Origin: a candidate division WWE3 bacterium
GTDB taxonomy: Bacteria; Patescibacteriota; 4484-211; JAGQKX01
Length of the DNA stretch: 8,123 nt
NCBI GenBank assembly: GCA_020429905.1
Contig: JAGQKX010000033.1
Span: forward strand, 1 to 8,123
Reading direction: 5' to 3'
Positions 1-6,267 of this stretch are shown here, piece by piece. The notes below the pieces were generated by a model, which saw nothing but the letters and a program-made list of their open reading frames with translations, was not told where the DNA came from and searched no databases. A program made the translations under genes and the position numbers. The first letter of the stretch is position 1, and every line of letters starts with the position of its first letter.

Positions 1-694
1 AGTGAAAAATATCAACGTGAAAAAATAAAGATGTAACCAAGGTAAACAATCGTTCTCCATTCGAAGCGAGAGCCGGGACGAATCCGTATGTCAAAAAAAC
101 GTTTTCAGTATTAGTCCCGCTAAACGTTTGCCAGAAAAATAAAAGCGAGGTGATACCAATAATCGTGTAGACAATAATCGGGTGTTTAGTCGCTCGTTCA
201 TCGCCGATTGGAACAGGAATGATCGTACTTTGGACGGCTGCTGGAATAAAATTCGGCTGGTCTTCTTCAGCCCCTCGAACCTGTTCTTCCGTGACATCTG
301 CCAATGCCGCTCCATATCGCTGAAGGGTAGTATTACCGCGGAGATGCTTAGCGATTTGAAGAAGTTCATCCTTATCAAGCCAAACAGTATTGCAAGCAGG
401 ACATTTTTCGATGATCACATTTGAGTCGTAACCATAATTAACGAGTTGCGTTTCCGTCTGGCAGTATGGGCAGGTAATGGCTTGTTCTTTTAAGGCAAAG
501 GGAGAGATGACTTCTTCTTGGTGATTTGGGTTGATTGGCTGCTCAGGAATATGTAGCTCTAAGATTGTGTATTCCGCTAAAGAACGAAGTCGGTCTGCGT
601 GGACTAAGGTACCTTCACATTGGGGACATTTGTAGTAGATATTTTCATCGACGAGAATTTTTTTTAATAATAAATGACATCGGGGGCATTCCAT
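1..694 (-). CDS. Rhomboid-family intramembrane serine protease with two N-terminal zinc ribbons (3' end missing)
   Basis: Reading leftward from the ATG at 694-692 gives 231 codons with no stop, running off the window edge. Residues 1-39 form a zinc ribbon with Cys3, Cys6, Cys23 and Cys26. Residues 73-114 form a second one of the zf-TFIIB type, with Cys75, Cys78, Cys98 and Cys101 followed by the characteristic VWLDKDEL. A linker leads to a membrane segment at about 172-191. The end, YGFVPA (203-208) then LVTSLFFHVDIFH (219-231), matches the start of the rhomboid core. His226 and His231 have the spacing of His145 and His150 in E. coli GlpG. The following Asn, the GxSG serine and the catalytic His lie beyond the window, so activity cannot be judged. 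Rhomboids cleave membrane proteins within the bilayer; the ribbons may bind a partner or substrate on the cytosolic side. Family assignment is fairly sure, substrate unknown. Confidence 0.85.
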   Translation of the reverse strand, partial: MECPRCHLLLKKILVDENIYYKCPQCEGTLVHADRLRSLAEYTILELHIPEQPINPNHQEEVISPFALKEQAITCPYCQTETQLVNYGYDSNVIIEKCPACNTVWLDKDELLQIAKHLRGNTTLQRYGAALADVTEEQVRGAEEDQPNFIPAAVQSTIIPVPIGDERATKHPIIVYTIIGITSLLFFWQTFSGTNTENVFLTYGFVPALASNGERLFTLVTSLFFHVDIFH

Positions 695-701
695 GATACT
701 T

Positions 702-707
702 ATTATA
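702..707 (-). promoter_or_regulatory. -10 box of the rhomboid gene; probable leaderless start
   Basis: On the minus strand a perfect TATAAT lies 7 bases before the ATG at 694. Transcription would begin at or next to the start codon, and no Shine-Dalgarno site fits between. No good -35 hexamer is visible at 16-18 bases. Confidence 0.6.
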
Positions 708-731
708 CTGTTTTGGACTGAAAATACTTGG

Positions 732-737
732 TAAAAT
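732..737 (+). promoter_or_regulatory. -10 box of the 744 gene; probable leaderless start
   Basis: TAAAAT preceded by TGG (an extended -10, TGn) ends 6 bases before the ATG at 744. It is back to back with the rhomboid promoter inside a 49-base divergent gap. There is no Shine-Dalgarno site. Confidence 0.5.
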
Positions 738-743
738 TGGTGT

Positions 744-1694
744 ATGAAGAAGGTCTCGTTTGGGGTACTGACGGTCATTGTTATTGCGATTGCTGTGGCC
801 ATTGCCTCAGGAAATAAGCATACTTCCATTGAAGATGAGGATAAAAACGCGCCAGCATCAGTGAACGATCCGGTCATGCTAAAAGGATTTTCACTTTCAC
901 CTCGATCATTTGATCAGGCTGATTTTTTGGAATTTTTTAACCGAGTAAGTGAGTCATCGAACGCGGTTTCATGGGCAGGGGATACTCAGGATCTAGCCAA
1001 AGACGACCCGGCGGCTACTGTCGTAACTGAGCTCTCCGCTGCGTATGACTACACCCCCGTCATACTGGTCTATCCACCCCATAAAGACTTGATTGTAGAC
1101 TTTGCTAAAAAAGAACAGCCGCCGTACTTAGCCATTGGCGTAGAAATAAATCTGTTTGAAGAAGATGTATTCGAAGATCTTGTCACTGTTTTTCCCGAAA
1201 TCTACCAGAGTGTCAAAGCGGTCTCACCTGAGACTAAGATATTTACCATCTTTCAATTGGAGCGTATGAAGGGTCTTAATGGAGGGTTATATGGCGGAAC
1301 CAATGACGTGAGTCAATCACAGTGGGAGATGATTGATCGATTTCCTGATGCTGATCTGATTGGATTTACGACCTATCCGGGGATTATCTACCAAAAATTA
1401 TCAGAGATTCCTAACGATTTTTACTCTGAGATACGAACGCACACAGACAAACCGATTGCGTTTGTAGAAATTGGGTGGTCTAGTCTCCCGGAGATAACGG
1501 GCTGGGAGCGTTCAGAGGCGGAACAGGCAGCGTTCGTCGCATATTTTTTTAGGGAAACTGATGAGTTGCATCCCGAGCTACGGATTTGGTCGTTTATGTA
1601 TGATTCAGAAATCGGGCAGCCGTTTAATGGCATGGGTTTGGTTACAAAAGATAATCAAGAAAAAGAAGCGTGGTCGATTTGGAATAATCAGTAG
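744..1694 (+). CDS. Membrane-anchored TIM-barrel protein resembling clan GH-A glycoside hydrolases
   Basis: 316 residues. Residues 1-22 are a basic start plus a hydrophobic stretch: a signal anchor or signal peptide without a lipobox Cys, so the rest should lie outside the cytoplasm. A charged linker (28-40) follows. The remainder reads as alternating strands and helices. GVEIN with Glu134 and FVEIGW with Glu242 sit where clan GH-A enzymes (for example GH53 and GH17, which have a similar ExGW) carry the acid/base and the nucleophile at the ends of strands 4 and 7. FTTYPG (208-213) and IWSFMYD (281-287) fit other barrel strands. Substrate and exact family cannot be named; a catalytically dead carbohydrate-binding barrel is possible. 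It is divergent from the rhomboid gene and followed after 42 bases by the next gene, which has its own -10 box. Confidence 0.7.
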   Translation: MKKVSFGVLTVIVIAIAVAIASGNKHTSIEDEDKNAPASVNDPVMLKGFSLSPRSFDQADFLEFFNRVSESSNAVSWAGDTQDLAKDDPAATVVTELSAAYDYTPVILVYPPHKDLIVDFAKKEQPPYLAIGVEINLFEEDVFEDLVTVFPEIYQSVKAVSPETKIFTIFQLERMKGLNGGLYGGTNDVSQSQWEMIDRFPDADLIGFTTYPGIIYQKLSEIPNDFYSEIRTHTDKPIAFVEIGWSSLPEITGWERSEAEQAAFVAYFFRETDELHPELRIWSFMYDSEIGQPFNGMGLVTKDNQEKEAWSIWNNQ

Positions 1695-1724
1695 CGTACG
1701 CTTAGAAATCTACAAATTCTAGTG

Positions 1725-1730
1725 TATTAT
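1725..1730 (+). promoter_or_regulatory. -10 box of the 1737 gene; decides its start
   Basis: TATTAT ends 6 bases before the ATG at 1737. A weak -35 match, TTAGAA (1702-1707), lies 17 bases upstream. A GTG at 1722 would extend the frame by five codons, but those codons are the -10 box itself, so the ATG is preferred. Confidence 0.5.
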
Positions 1731-1736
1731 AAAGGT

Positions 1737-2126
1737 ATGGCTCAGGAAGGTTTGAACGAAAAATTAGTTTTCTACATTCAGCAGGAGTTAGATCGGGGAG
1801 AAGACGTCGTAAAGCTCAAAGATAGCTTGATCAAAGCTGGGTGGGAAGAAGACGTCGTCAGCACTCATCTTGACAGTCTTCTGGGTCAGACTTCTCCTCA
1901 AGCAGCAGTTGATACACAACCTCCAATAATTCCGGCTGATCCTGATGTTAACGTTTCTTCTCAGACTCCAGCAGATGAAGTGGCGTCTCCTCAGGAAGAT
2001 GGATTAGCGGTAACGGAAACGGTTCCGACAGAAGTTTTCGTTGGACCAGGGAAGCCGGCGATTGCCGCGGCAATTGTATTGTCACTTATGTTAATCGGAG
2101 GGATTGTGTATCTTATCTTTTTTTAG
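1737..2126 (+). CDS. Small tail-anchored protein with an N-terminal helical LIKAGW domain
   Basis: 129 residues from the ATG chosen by the -10 box. Residues 1-48 are predicted helical: a first helix (about 6-19) ending in RGED, a second (23-34), then LIKAGWEEDVV and a last helix to about 48. I associate this pattern, a short helical module with 'aGW' before the final helix, with many small proteins of Candidate Phyla Radiation bacteria; its function is not known to me. Residues 50-104 are a Pro/Ala/acidic, low-complexity linker. Residues 107-129 are one hydrophobic segment that ends the protein, giving either a C-tail anchor with a cytoplasmic head or the reverse. There is no signal peptide. 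It lies between two membrane-anchored proteins but has its own promoter-like hexamer. Coding status is secure, function open. Confidence 0.75.
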   Translation: MAQEGLNEKLVFYIQQELDRGEDVVKLKDSLIKAGWEEDVVSTHLDSLLGQTSPQAAVDTQPPIIPADPDVNVSSQTPADEVASPQEDGLAVTETVPTEVFVGPGKPAIAAAIVLSLMLIGGIVYLIFF

Positions 2127-2149
2127 GCACAGATTAGTTTTGATCGTGC

Positions 2150-2155
2150 TATGAT
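2150..2155 (+). promoter_or_regulatory. -10 box of the LRR gene; probable leaderless start
   Basis: TATGAT with an extended-10 TGC directly upstream (2147-2149) ends 6 bases before the ATG at 2162. There is no Shine-Dalgarno site and no convincing -35 hexamer. Confidence 0.5.
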
Positions 2156-2161
2156 AAATAT

Positions 2162-2722
2162 ATGAATTTCAAACAAATTGCTATTGCTATTGTTATCGTT
2201 TTGATTGGAGTGGCGGTCTATTATGCGCAGTCAGGCGTACCGTTTTTTGACTCAGTGCAGCAATCAGTCGGTTCAGACAACTCCCTGAAGATTGTTGATA
2301 AAAGTAGCTCAGGGCTGAGCACGTTTCCAAAAGAGCTTCTTTCGAATACCTCGATGACCTCTCTTGATTTGTCTAACAATCAGTTGCAAACCTTGCCTTC
2401 AGAAATTGGCGGGCTGACAAGATTAGAGACGCTCAATCTTAGAAATAATAAATTAGATGCGTTGCCCGCTGAGATTAGAAAATTCCAGGATCTCAAAACA
2501 CTTAATGTTTCCGAAAATAATTTAACGGGAATTCCTGCTGAAATTGGCCAATTACAGAATTTAGAGGAATTAGATTTTTCGAACAACAATATTAGTACAT
2601 TGCCGAATGAAATTTCTAATCTGCAAAATGTGAAACGAATCGATTTTTCCGGCAACCCACTTCCAGAAGAGATCATCCAGGATCTCAGAATCGACCTTCC
2701 AAATACCCAGATTGATTACTAA
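2162..2722 (+). CDS. Membrane-anchored leucine-rich-repeat protein
   Basis: 186 residues. Residues 4-22 form a hydrophobic signal anchor with one Lys before it; the rest should face outward. After a Ser-rich spacer, four 23-residue leucine-rich repeats follow at 65-87, 88-110, 111-133 and 134-156, each of the form LxxLxLSxNxLxxLPxEIxxLxx. A partial unit precedes them (about 42-64), and a capping unit follows (157-180, with the typical NPLPEE turn). This repeat class usually builds a short solenoid for protein-protein binding; nothing in it is catalytic. Five or six repeats make a small array. A partner could be a surface or host protein, but that is a guess. It converges on the UPF0182 gene, with an 83-base gap holding a terminator for the opposite strand. 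Confidence 0.85.
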   Translation: MNFKQIAIAIVIVLIGVAVYYAQSGVPFFDSVQQSVGSDNSLKIVDKSSSGLSTFPKELLSNTSMTSLDLSNNQLQTLPSEIGGLTRLETLNLRNNKLDALPAEIRKFQDLKTLNVSENNLTGIPAEIGQLQNLEELDFSNNNISTLPNEISNLQNVKRIDFSGNPLPEEIIQDLRIDLPNTQIDY

Positions 2723-2730
2723 TTTTAGAC

Positions 2731-2769
2731 AATAAAAAAACCGTGCCCCCCTCGAAAGAAGGACACGGT
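2731..2769 (-). terminator. Rho-independent terminator of the UPF0182 gene
   Basis: Read on the minus strand, ACCGTG (2769-2764) and CACGGT (2745-2740) form a 6-bp outer stem. Inside, a mostly paired GC-rich part closes a short loop (reading GAAA on the plus strand). It is followed directly by TTTTTTTATT (2740-2731). The T run is on the minus-strand side only, so it serves the leftward gene; the LRR gene has no obvious terminator of its own. Confidence 0.85.
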
Positions 2770-2779
2770 CTGGGACCAA

Positions 2780-2794
2780 CGCTATTGGTTAGCG
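2780..2794 (-). other. Small hairpin between the UPF0182 stop and its terminator
   Basis: CGCTA (2780-2784) and TAGCG (2790-2794) are perfect complements around a 5-base loop, 11 bases after the stop codon and just before the terminator stem. It may protect the 3' end of the mRNA; no T run follows it. Confidence 0.4.
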
Positions 2795-2805
2795 CGGGTT
2801 AATTG

Positions 2806-5619
2806 TTACGGGCAGTTTAATGCCAACTCGGTACTGATCCGGGCAGCGTCTTCGCGATTGCGGTTAGCTGCGGCCGTTTGGAGTTGGAGCCAAAGAACGT
2901 CGCAGGTGTTCGTGGTGTTGGTTCCCGTAATGGGTACCGTACCACTAATGGGGAAGGTAGGTTCAAAGGGAACGCTCACTTCCTCAACATCGTTTTCGGT
3001 GATGACACCTTCTTGCGAAAGCTTAGCTAAGGCTTCGTTCAATGTTCTGCCGAATTTGATCCGGCGGTCAGAAGACCCAACCACCACGAACCGTAGCTGT
3101 GGAAGGCTGGTGCCACCTTGTGTCGTTGAACCGACGTAGATCGGCTTGACATAGAGCAATGTATCTCCGACCGGTAAGGTCATCAGGTTGCCACGAACAA
3201 TCCGTTTACCTTGTTGGCCAAGGAGTGTGAGCTGAGCGCCCAACTCTGGATCTTGGTTGATCAGGCTTTCGAATTGCGCCGGGCCGGTAACAGACTCGCC
3301 TACAGGATATTTGTACAGGACAAGTTCCCCGTAGTTCTCCAGGCTTGACCGGGCGACAAGCAAGCCAACTCCGTTTGGTTTGTCGTGCCGTGTGTATGAC
3401 CAATCAAGGACATATTCTGGGCGCGACTCACCAGGCAGCGTTGTAAAGACGTAGCGTGGAGCTGTTTGCGTTACTTCTTCACCGATTTGTTCGCTGGCGA
3501 TGACCCATAAGTCTTCACCGTTGTACAGTTGGAGGGGATTGACCATATGATGTCGTTCCAAAATTTCAGCTTGTTTGATGAAAACCTGTTCAGGATAACG
3601 AATGTAAAATGACAGGTCTTCCGGCAACTTGCTTCCGGATTGGAACAAATTCGGGAATATTTTCGACCAGGTTGTTGCCACTGGGTCTGTAGGATCTACC
3701 AGGTAGATTCCAGGTATCCCAGTGTATGCATCCAATGTTACTTTGATGCTTGGGCGAAGATACCGAATGTGGTCAGTGAAAAGACCATCTCCAATTGATA
3801 CAGTGTCGGCGTACGGATAATTTTCGGCCGTGACAGCCGCATCCCAAATCCAAACCAGGTGCTCTGAACCTTCAGGCGCAACCAGATAGGGATCGGAATC
3901 AAGCCAGGCAAACGGCAACAAGTCGGACATACGTTCTTGAATGTTGCGTTGGAAGTGGACCCGGGAAGATGCGTCAACTTTGTCAGAAATCAACAGAGTG
4001 AAATCATTAAAAGTGATTGCAAACGCCAGGCGTTTCCAGCCGCTACCTAAGAGTACGCCGCCTTCACCGTCGTATTCGACCTCTTTCCATCCACCCGCAG
4101 GGTCTGGAGGACCAACCTCTTTCACGCTTGTGCCGGTCACAATGAATTGTTCACTACACTCGCCGTAATAGATAGCTTCTTGCGGTACTGTGAATGGTCC
4201 TTGAGAAGGAATACCCGTTACCAGATAACCCATATTACCTTCGGTATCAAAGTCATGAACGCCGGCCATGGTTAGGCCTTGTCCATGAGTGAAAACCAAA
4301 TGCTCATTTACCCACGTTTGAGTCGGAATCTCGTCCTGGCACATTTCACGACCACTACTCATTACCTGGACTACATCACCGTTTTCATATTGATACAGGG
4401 CGATGTCAGCGTCTAAGAAAGAGTAGTAGGTGCGGATTTCCTGGTCTTGTTGCGCGTTCGGGAGGAACACTTCGAACGGATCCATCAGTCTGATGTTGTC
4501 GAAGATCCCGTCGGGAGCCGTAGCGACATCGTCGGCCGAAAGTGGTTCAACAGGAAAGTCTTCTTCCCGGAAGTTATCACTCACACCATATGCGGCTAAG
4601 GAACCTTTGTTGTCCCAAACGATATAGTCACTTTCCTTATTGTATTCATCGGGCCGGACGGAGAATGTCCATGTCAGCCATGGAATAATCATCAGGGCGA
4701 TAACAAAGAAAGCAGCTTTAACGCTGATGGCACCGACCAACCATGACCCATTGCGGCGGAAGCCAGCAACAAGGCAGGCCAGGGCGATGACCAAACTGAG
4801 CCAGGGCATCATTCCCAAAGCACTGTTGGTGTAATGGATATCTACATAAGCAGCGCCGTTGATCATTTCACCGGCATATCCAGATCCCGACCAGCCGTTC
4901 AACGGAAGGGCCATCTGGCGTAACAGCCAGTAGCCAGCAACCAGCACGAAAAACAAGGCGGCCAGAATACCCAGGTGGCGAATTAACGATGCGTTCGTTT
5001 CTTCTTTCACCTTAGTTGAGTTGGTTAATTGAGCCTGGAGCAAATAAACACTGGCTGTGGCAATACCGGTCACGATTAGGAGGAAAAATCCCCACCCCAG
5101 CATCCGGCTATAGAACGGGTAGGTAAATAAATACCAACTCACGTCAACGCCAAAGAGGGGGTCCGTGACTCCTGCCGGAACCTGATTCAAAAACAGCAAG
5201 ATTTCATCCCAGTTACCTTTTGAGGCAAGACCAAAGCCAATGCCAACCACAACGCAACCAAGAATAACAAGCCATTTTTGTCCAGTCGGCAGCTTCGTAG
5301 GAATTGCTGCACCAGCGATAAACACGTTCAGGGCGATAACAAAAGTCGAGATGACAAGTCCCGCTCCGAACAAGCCCCATTGGTACCAAAACCGGGTGAG
5401 CCAGACCTGGCCCAACTCCATGGATTGATACAGCCAATAATCAACCTGCCAACCGATGATCGTGTTCGTGATTGGCATGACGATAGCGACGAAGATACCA
5501 GCGAAGATTCCGCCGATAACCCAACGATCACTACCTTTAGCACGTGCGACCAAGCTTATACCGTAGCCAACGATTAAGCCAACGAGTGCCATGAACAGGA
5601 TTTCCAAAATTACTAACAT
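2806..5619 (-). CDS. UPF0182 (COG1615) family integral membrane protein
   Basis: 937 residues, a full length for the family, whose function is unknown. About eight hydrophobic segments (1-25, 33-57, 79-104, 116-132, 163-195, 212-233, 267-287, 293-319) precede a large domain from about 320 to the end that should lie outside the membrane. Family-typical stretches are DPLFGVDVSWYLFTYPF (153-169), VRPDEYNKESDYI (321-333), DNIRLMD (374-380), TWVNEHLVFTHGQG, IPSQGPF, then in the later half DSDPYLV, HLVWIWDA, DAYTG, IRYPEQVF, YNGEDLW and NYGELVLYKYP. The tail (TNTCDVLW to NCP) has two Cys. The ATG at 5619 is fixed by a Shine-Dalgarno site. It is visibly more G+C-rich than the genes around it. It is convergent with the LRR gene and preceded by a long structured non-coding region. 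Family assignment is firm. Confidence 0.95.
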   Translation of the reverse strand: MLVILEILFMALVGLIVGYGISLVARAKGSDRWVIGGIFAGIFVAIVMPITNTIIGWQVDYWLYQSMELGQVWLTRFWYQWGLFGAGLVISTFVIALNVFIAGAAIPTKLPTGQKWLVILGCVVVGIGFGLASKGNWDEILLFLNQVPAGVTDPLFGVDVSWYLFTYPFYSRMLGWGFFLLIVTGIATASVYLLQAQLTNSTKVKEETNASLIRHLGILAALFFVLVAGYWLLRQMALPLNGWSGSGYAGEMINGAAYVDIHYTNSALGMMPWLSLVIALACLVAGFRRNGSWLVGAISVKAAFFVIALMIIPWLTWTFSVRPDEYNKESDYIVWDNKGSLAAYGVSDNFREEDFPVEPLSADDVATAPDGIFDNIRLMDPFEVFLPNAQQDQEIRTYYSFLDADIALYQYENGDVVQVMSSGREMCQDEIPTQTWVNEHLVFTHGQGLTMAGVHDFDTEGNMGYLVTGIPSQGPFTVPQEAIYYGECSEQFIVTGTSVKEVGPPDPAGGWKEVEYDGEGGVLLGSGWKRLAFAITFNDFTLLISDKVDASSRVHFQRNIQERMSDLLPFAWLDSDPYLVAPEGSEHLVWIWDAAVTAENYPYADTVSIGDGLFTDHIRYLRPSIKVTLDAYTGIPGIYLVDPTDPVATTWSKIFPNLFQSGSKLPEDLSFYIRYPEQVFIKQAEILERHHMVNPLQLYNGEDLWVIASEQIGEEVTQTAPRYVFTTLPGESRPEYVLDWSYTRHDKPNGVGLLVARSSLENYGELVLYKYPVGESVTGPAQFESLINQDPELGAQLTLLGQQGKRIVRGNLMTLPVGDTLLYVKPIYVGSTTQGGTSLPQLRFVVVGSSDRRIKFGRTLNEALAKLSQEGVITENDVEEVSVPFEPTFPISGTVPITGTNTTNTCDVLWLQLQTAAANRNREDAARISTELALNCP

Positions 5620-5627
5620 GGTTCTTA

Positions 5628-5634
5628 CTCCTTT
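5628..5634 (-). promoter_or_regulatory. Shine-Dalgarno site of the UPF0182 gene
   Basis: Minus-strand AAAGGAG lies 8 bases before the ATG at 5619. It fixes this start over the internal ATG nine codons later. It is the only clear ribosome binding site in the window; the other genes look leaderless or coupled. Confidence 0.85.
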
Positions 5635-5670
5635 AACAAACGTGTTAGATAGAGGACTACATGCTTCAGG

Positions 5671-5781
5671 TTACCCGTCAGCACCAATTTCAATCACTTC
5701 GAAATTGGATTTTTCACCCATAGGTTGGGTGCACTTACTCTTGTAAGTGGGTTCACAGAGGACAGACTCTGTGTTTACCAT
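5671..5781 (-). CDS. Possible leaderless 36-residue ORF upstream of UPF0182
   Basis: The ATG at 5781-5779 opens 36 codons ending with TAA at 5673-5671, 51 bases before the UPF0182 ATG. A GATAAT hexamer (5788-5793) ends 6 bases before it, the same spacing seen at the other leaderless genes here. The peptide starts MVNTES, has Cys9 and Cys16, and ends FEVIEIGADG; it has no membrane segment. Against coding, four perfect inverted repeats fall inside or across it (5684-5773), which is unusual in a real gene. It could be a short protein, a leader peptide whose translation affects the hairpins, or chance. No family recognised. Confidence 0.3.
   Translation of the reverse strand: MVNTESVLCEPTYKSKCTQPMGEKSNFEVIEIGADG
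5684..5773. repeat. Cluster of four consecutive hairpins before UPF0182
   Basis: Four perfect inverted repeats sit side by side. They are CCAATTTC/GAAATTGG (5684-5691 with 5701-5708), CACCCA/TGGGTG (5715-5720 with 5726-5731), CACTTAC/GTAAGTG (5732-5738 with 5743-5749) and CACAGAG/CTCTGTG (5754-5760 with 5767-5773). Loops are 9, 5, 4 and 6 bases. All lie in the presumed 5' leader of UPF0182. No T run follows on either strand, so they are not terminators. All pairs are Watson-Crick, so the transcribed strand cannot be read from wobbles. Confidence 0.7.
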
Positions 5782-5787
5782 GATTGC

Positions 5788-5816
5788 ATTATCTGTTGTT
5801 ACCTAGTGACTGTTAT
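5788..5816 (-). promoter_or_regulatory. Candidate proximal promoter for UPF0182 and the 36-codon ORF
   Basis: On the minus strand ATAACA (5811-5816), 17 bases, then GATAAT (5788-5793): 4 of 6 and 5 of 6 matches to the sigma-70 consensus. Transcription would start near 5781, giving UPF0182 a leader of about 160 nt that contains the four-hairpin cluster. It overlaps an inverted repeat (5788-5795 with 5844-5851), so the match may be partly coincidental. Confidence 0.35.
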
Positions 5817-6096
5817 TTAAACCAGTCGTGAGAAAAACTCTGCCAGATAATACAGATGTTGCGGTTCGTACCCTTAACGAACGAGTTCCGCTACTTAAAT
5901 AGTAGGGCAGGGTCAGCCTTTGTCCTGACACTGGGCTTGAATAGCCAATTGATCACAAAAACGATCTCGACACAGTATTCATATAACAATGACGTTAAGT
6001 AGAATAATTGTTTCGAGAAAGGCTAATACCACAGTGATCGTATGGTTATAGCAAATAAAAAAATAGGGTAATGTTTTCAGCTGACCTAAGCCAGCT

Positions 6097-6155
6097 CCCA
6101 TTGAGGGGAACAAAATGCATGTTTTGATAACAAGCATTTAATCCCCACCAATGGG
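6097..6155 (-). other. Long near-perfect hairpin
   Basis: Four stacked helices share one axis: 6097-6103 with 6149-6155 (7 bp), 6105-6109 with 6142-6146 (5 bp), 6113-6118 with 6134-6139 (6 bp) and 6120-6123 with 6129-6132 (4 bp), closing on a 5-base loop. Only small internal loops interrupt the 22 pairs. On the minus strand a G-U pair can fill one internal loop. No T run follows directly. Confidence 0.65.
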
Positions 6156-6238
6156 CATATATTCTATCAATGATCAATTGTTAACGTACATCATTTTGCT
6201 TTTCTCAAGTCATTGTGAGATTGCAAATTTTGGGCAGA

Positions 6239-6267
6239 ATTATACATTTTACTCGTCATTTTATCAA
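6239..6267 (-). promoter_or_regulatory. Near-consensus sigma-70 promoter reading toward UPF0182
   Basis: On the minus strand TTGATA (6262-6267), a 17-base spacer, then a perfect TATAAT (6239-6244): 11 of 12 consensus bases. RNA would start near 6232 and run leftward through the structured region to UPF0182, about 610 bases away. No ATG follows at 6 or 7 bases, unlike the leaderless genes, so the product is a long leader or a non-coding RNA. A second, weaker match on the same strand is TTAACA (6179-6184), 17 bases, TATATG (6156-6161). Confidence 0.6.

Larger units (their letters stand above)
5788..6232 (-). ncRNA. Highly structured non-coding region, candidate long leader or independent RNA
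   Basis: No convincing gene lies here. Helices tile the stretch: 5788-5795 with 5844-5851 (8 bp), enclosing 5808-5812 with 5823-5827; 5864-5869 with 5877-5882; 5891-5895 with 5901-5905; 5912-5916 with 5925-5929; 5951-5956 with 6034-6039, extended by 5941-5946 with 6044-6049 and enclosing 5966-5970 with 6013-6017 and 5985-5990 with 6007-6012; 6079-6083 with 6092-6096; 6097-6155 (listed separately); and 6195-6199 with 6223-6227 plus 6204-6207 with 6216-6219. A near-consensus minus-strand promoter would start RNA at about 6232. Strand is not settled: wobbles at 5944/6046, 5950/6040 and 5806-5807/5828-5829 pair only on the plus strand, while 5787/5852 and the 6104 bulge favour the minus strand. 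I found no signature of RNase P, tmRNA, SRP RNA or a known riboswitch. Seven T on the minus strand (6063-6057) follow a weak stem and could be an early stop. Confidence 0.45.

Noticed and set aside
182..424. 80-codon plus-strand ORF (and a 95-codon minus-strand one at 91-378)
   Set aside because: Both overlap the rhomboid reading frame, which has clear zinc-ribbon and rhomboid motifs; the others show no domain.
1722..1736. GTG start for the 1737 gene
   Set aside because: These bases are the -10 hexamer and its spacer, so they are unlikely to be translated; the ATG at 1737 fits the spacing of the other genes.
5861..5891. tRNA-like GGTTCG T-arm sequence
   Set aside because: No acceptor stem, anticodon arm or CCA end can be drawn around it; it is part of the local hairpin 5864-5882.
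6057..6096. Minus-strand terminator with AGCTG/CAGCT stem and seven T
   Set aside because: The stem ends 15 bases before the T run, and the stem that abuts it (TAGG/CCTA with a long loop) is weak. It is kept only as a possible attenuator.
5979..6137. 52-codon minus-strand ORF with a hydrophobic C-terminal half
   Set aside because: It runs through the long hairpin and the T-rich stretch, which by themselves yield hydrophobic codons. It has only a vague GGGG before the ATG and no recognisable domain.
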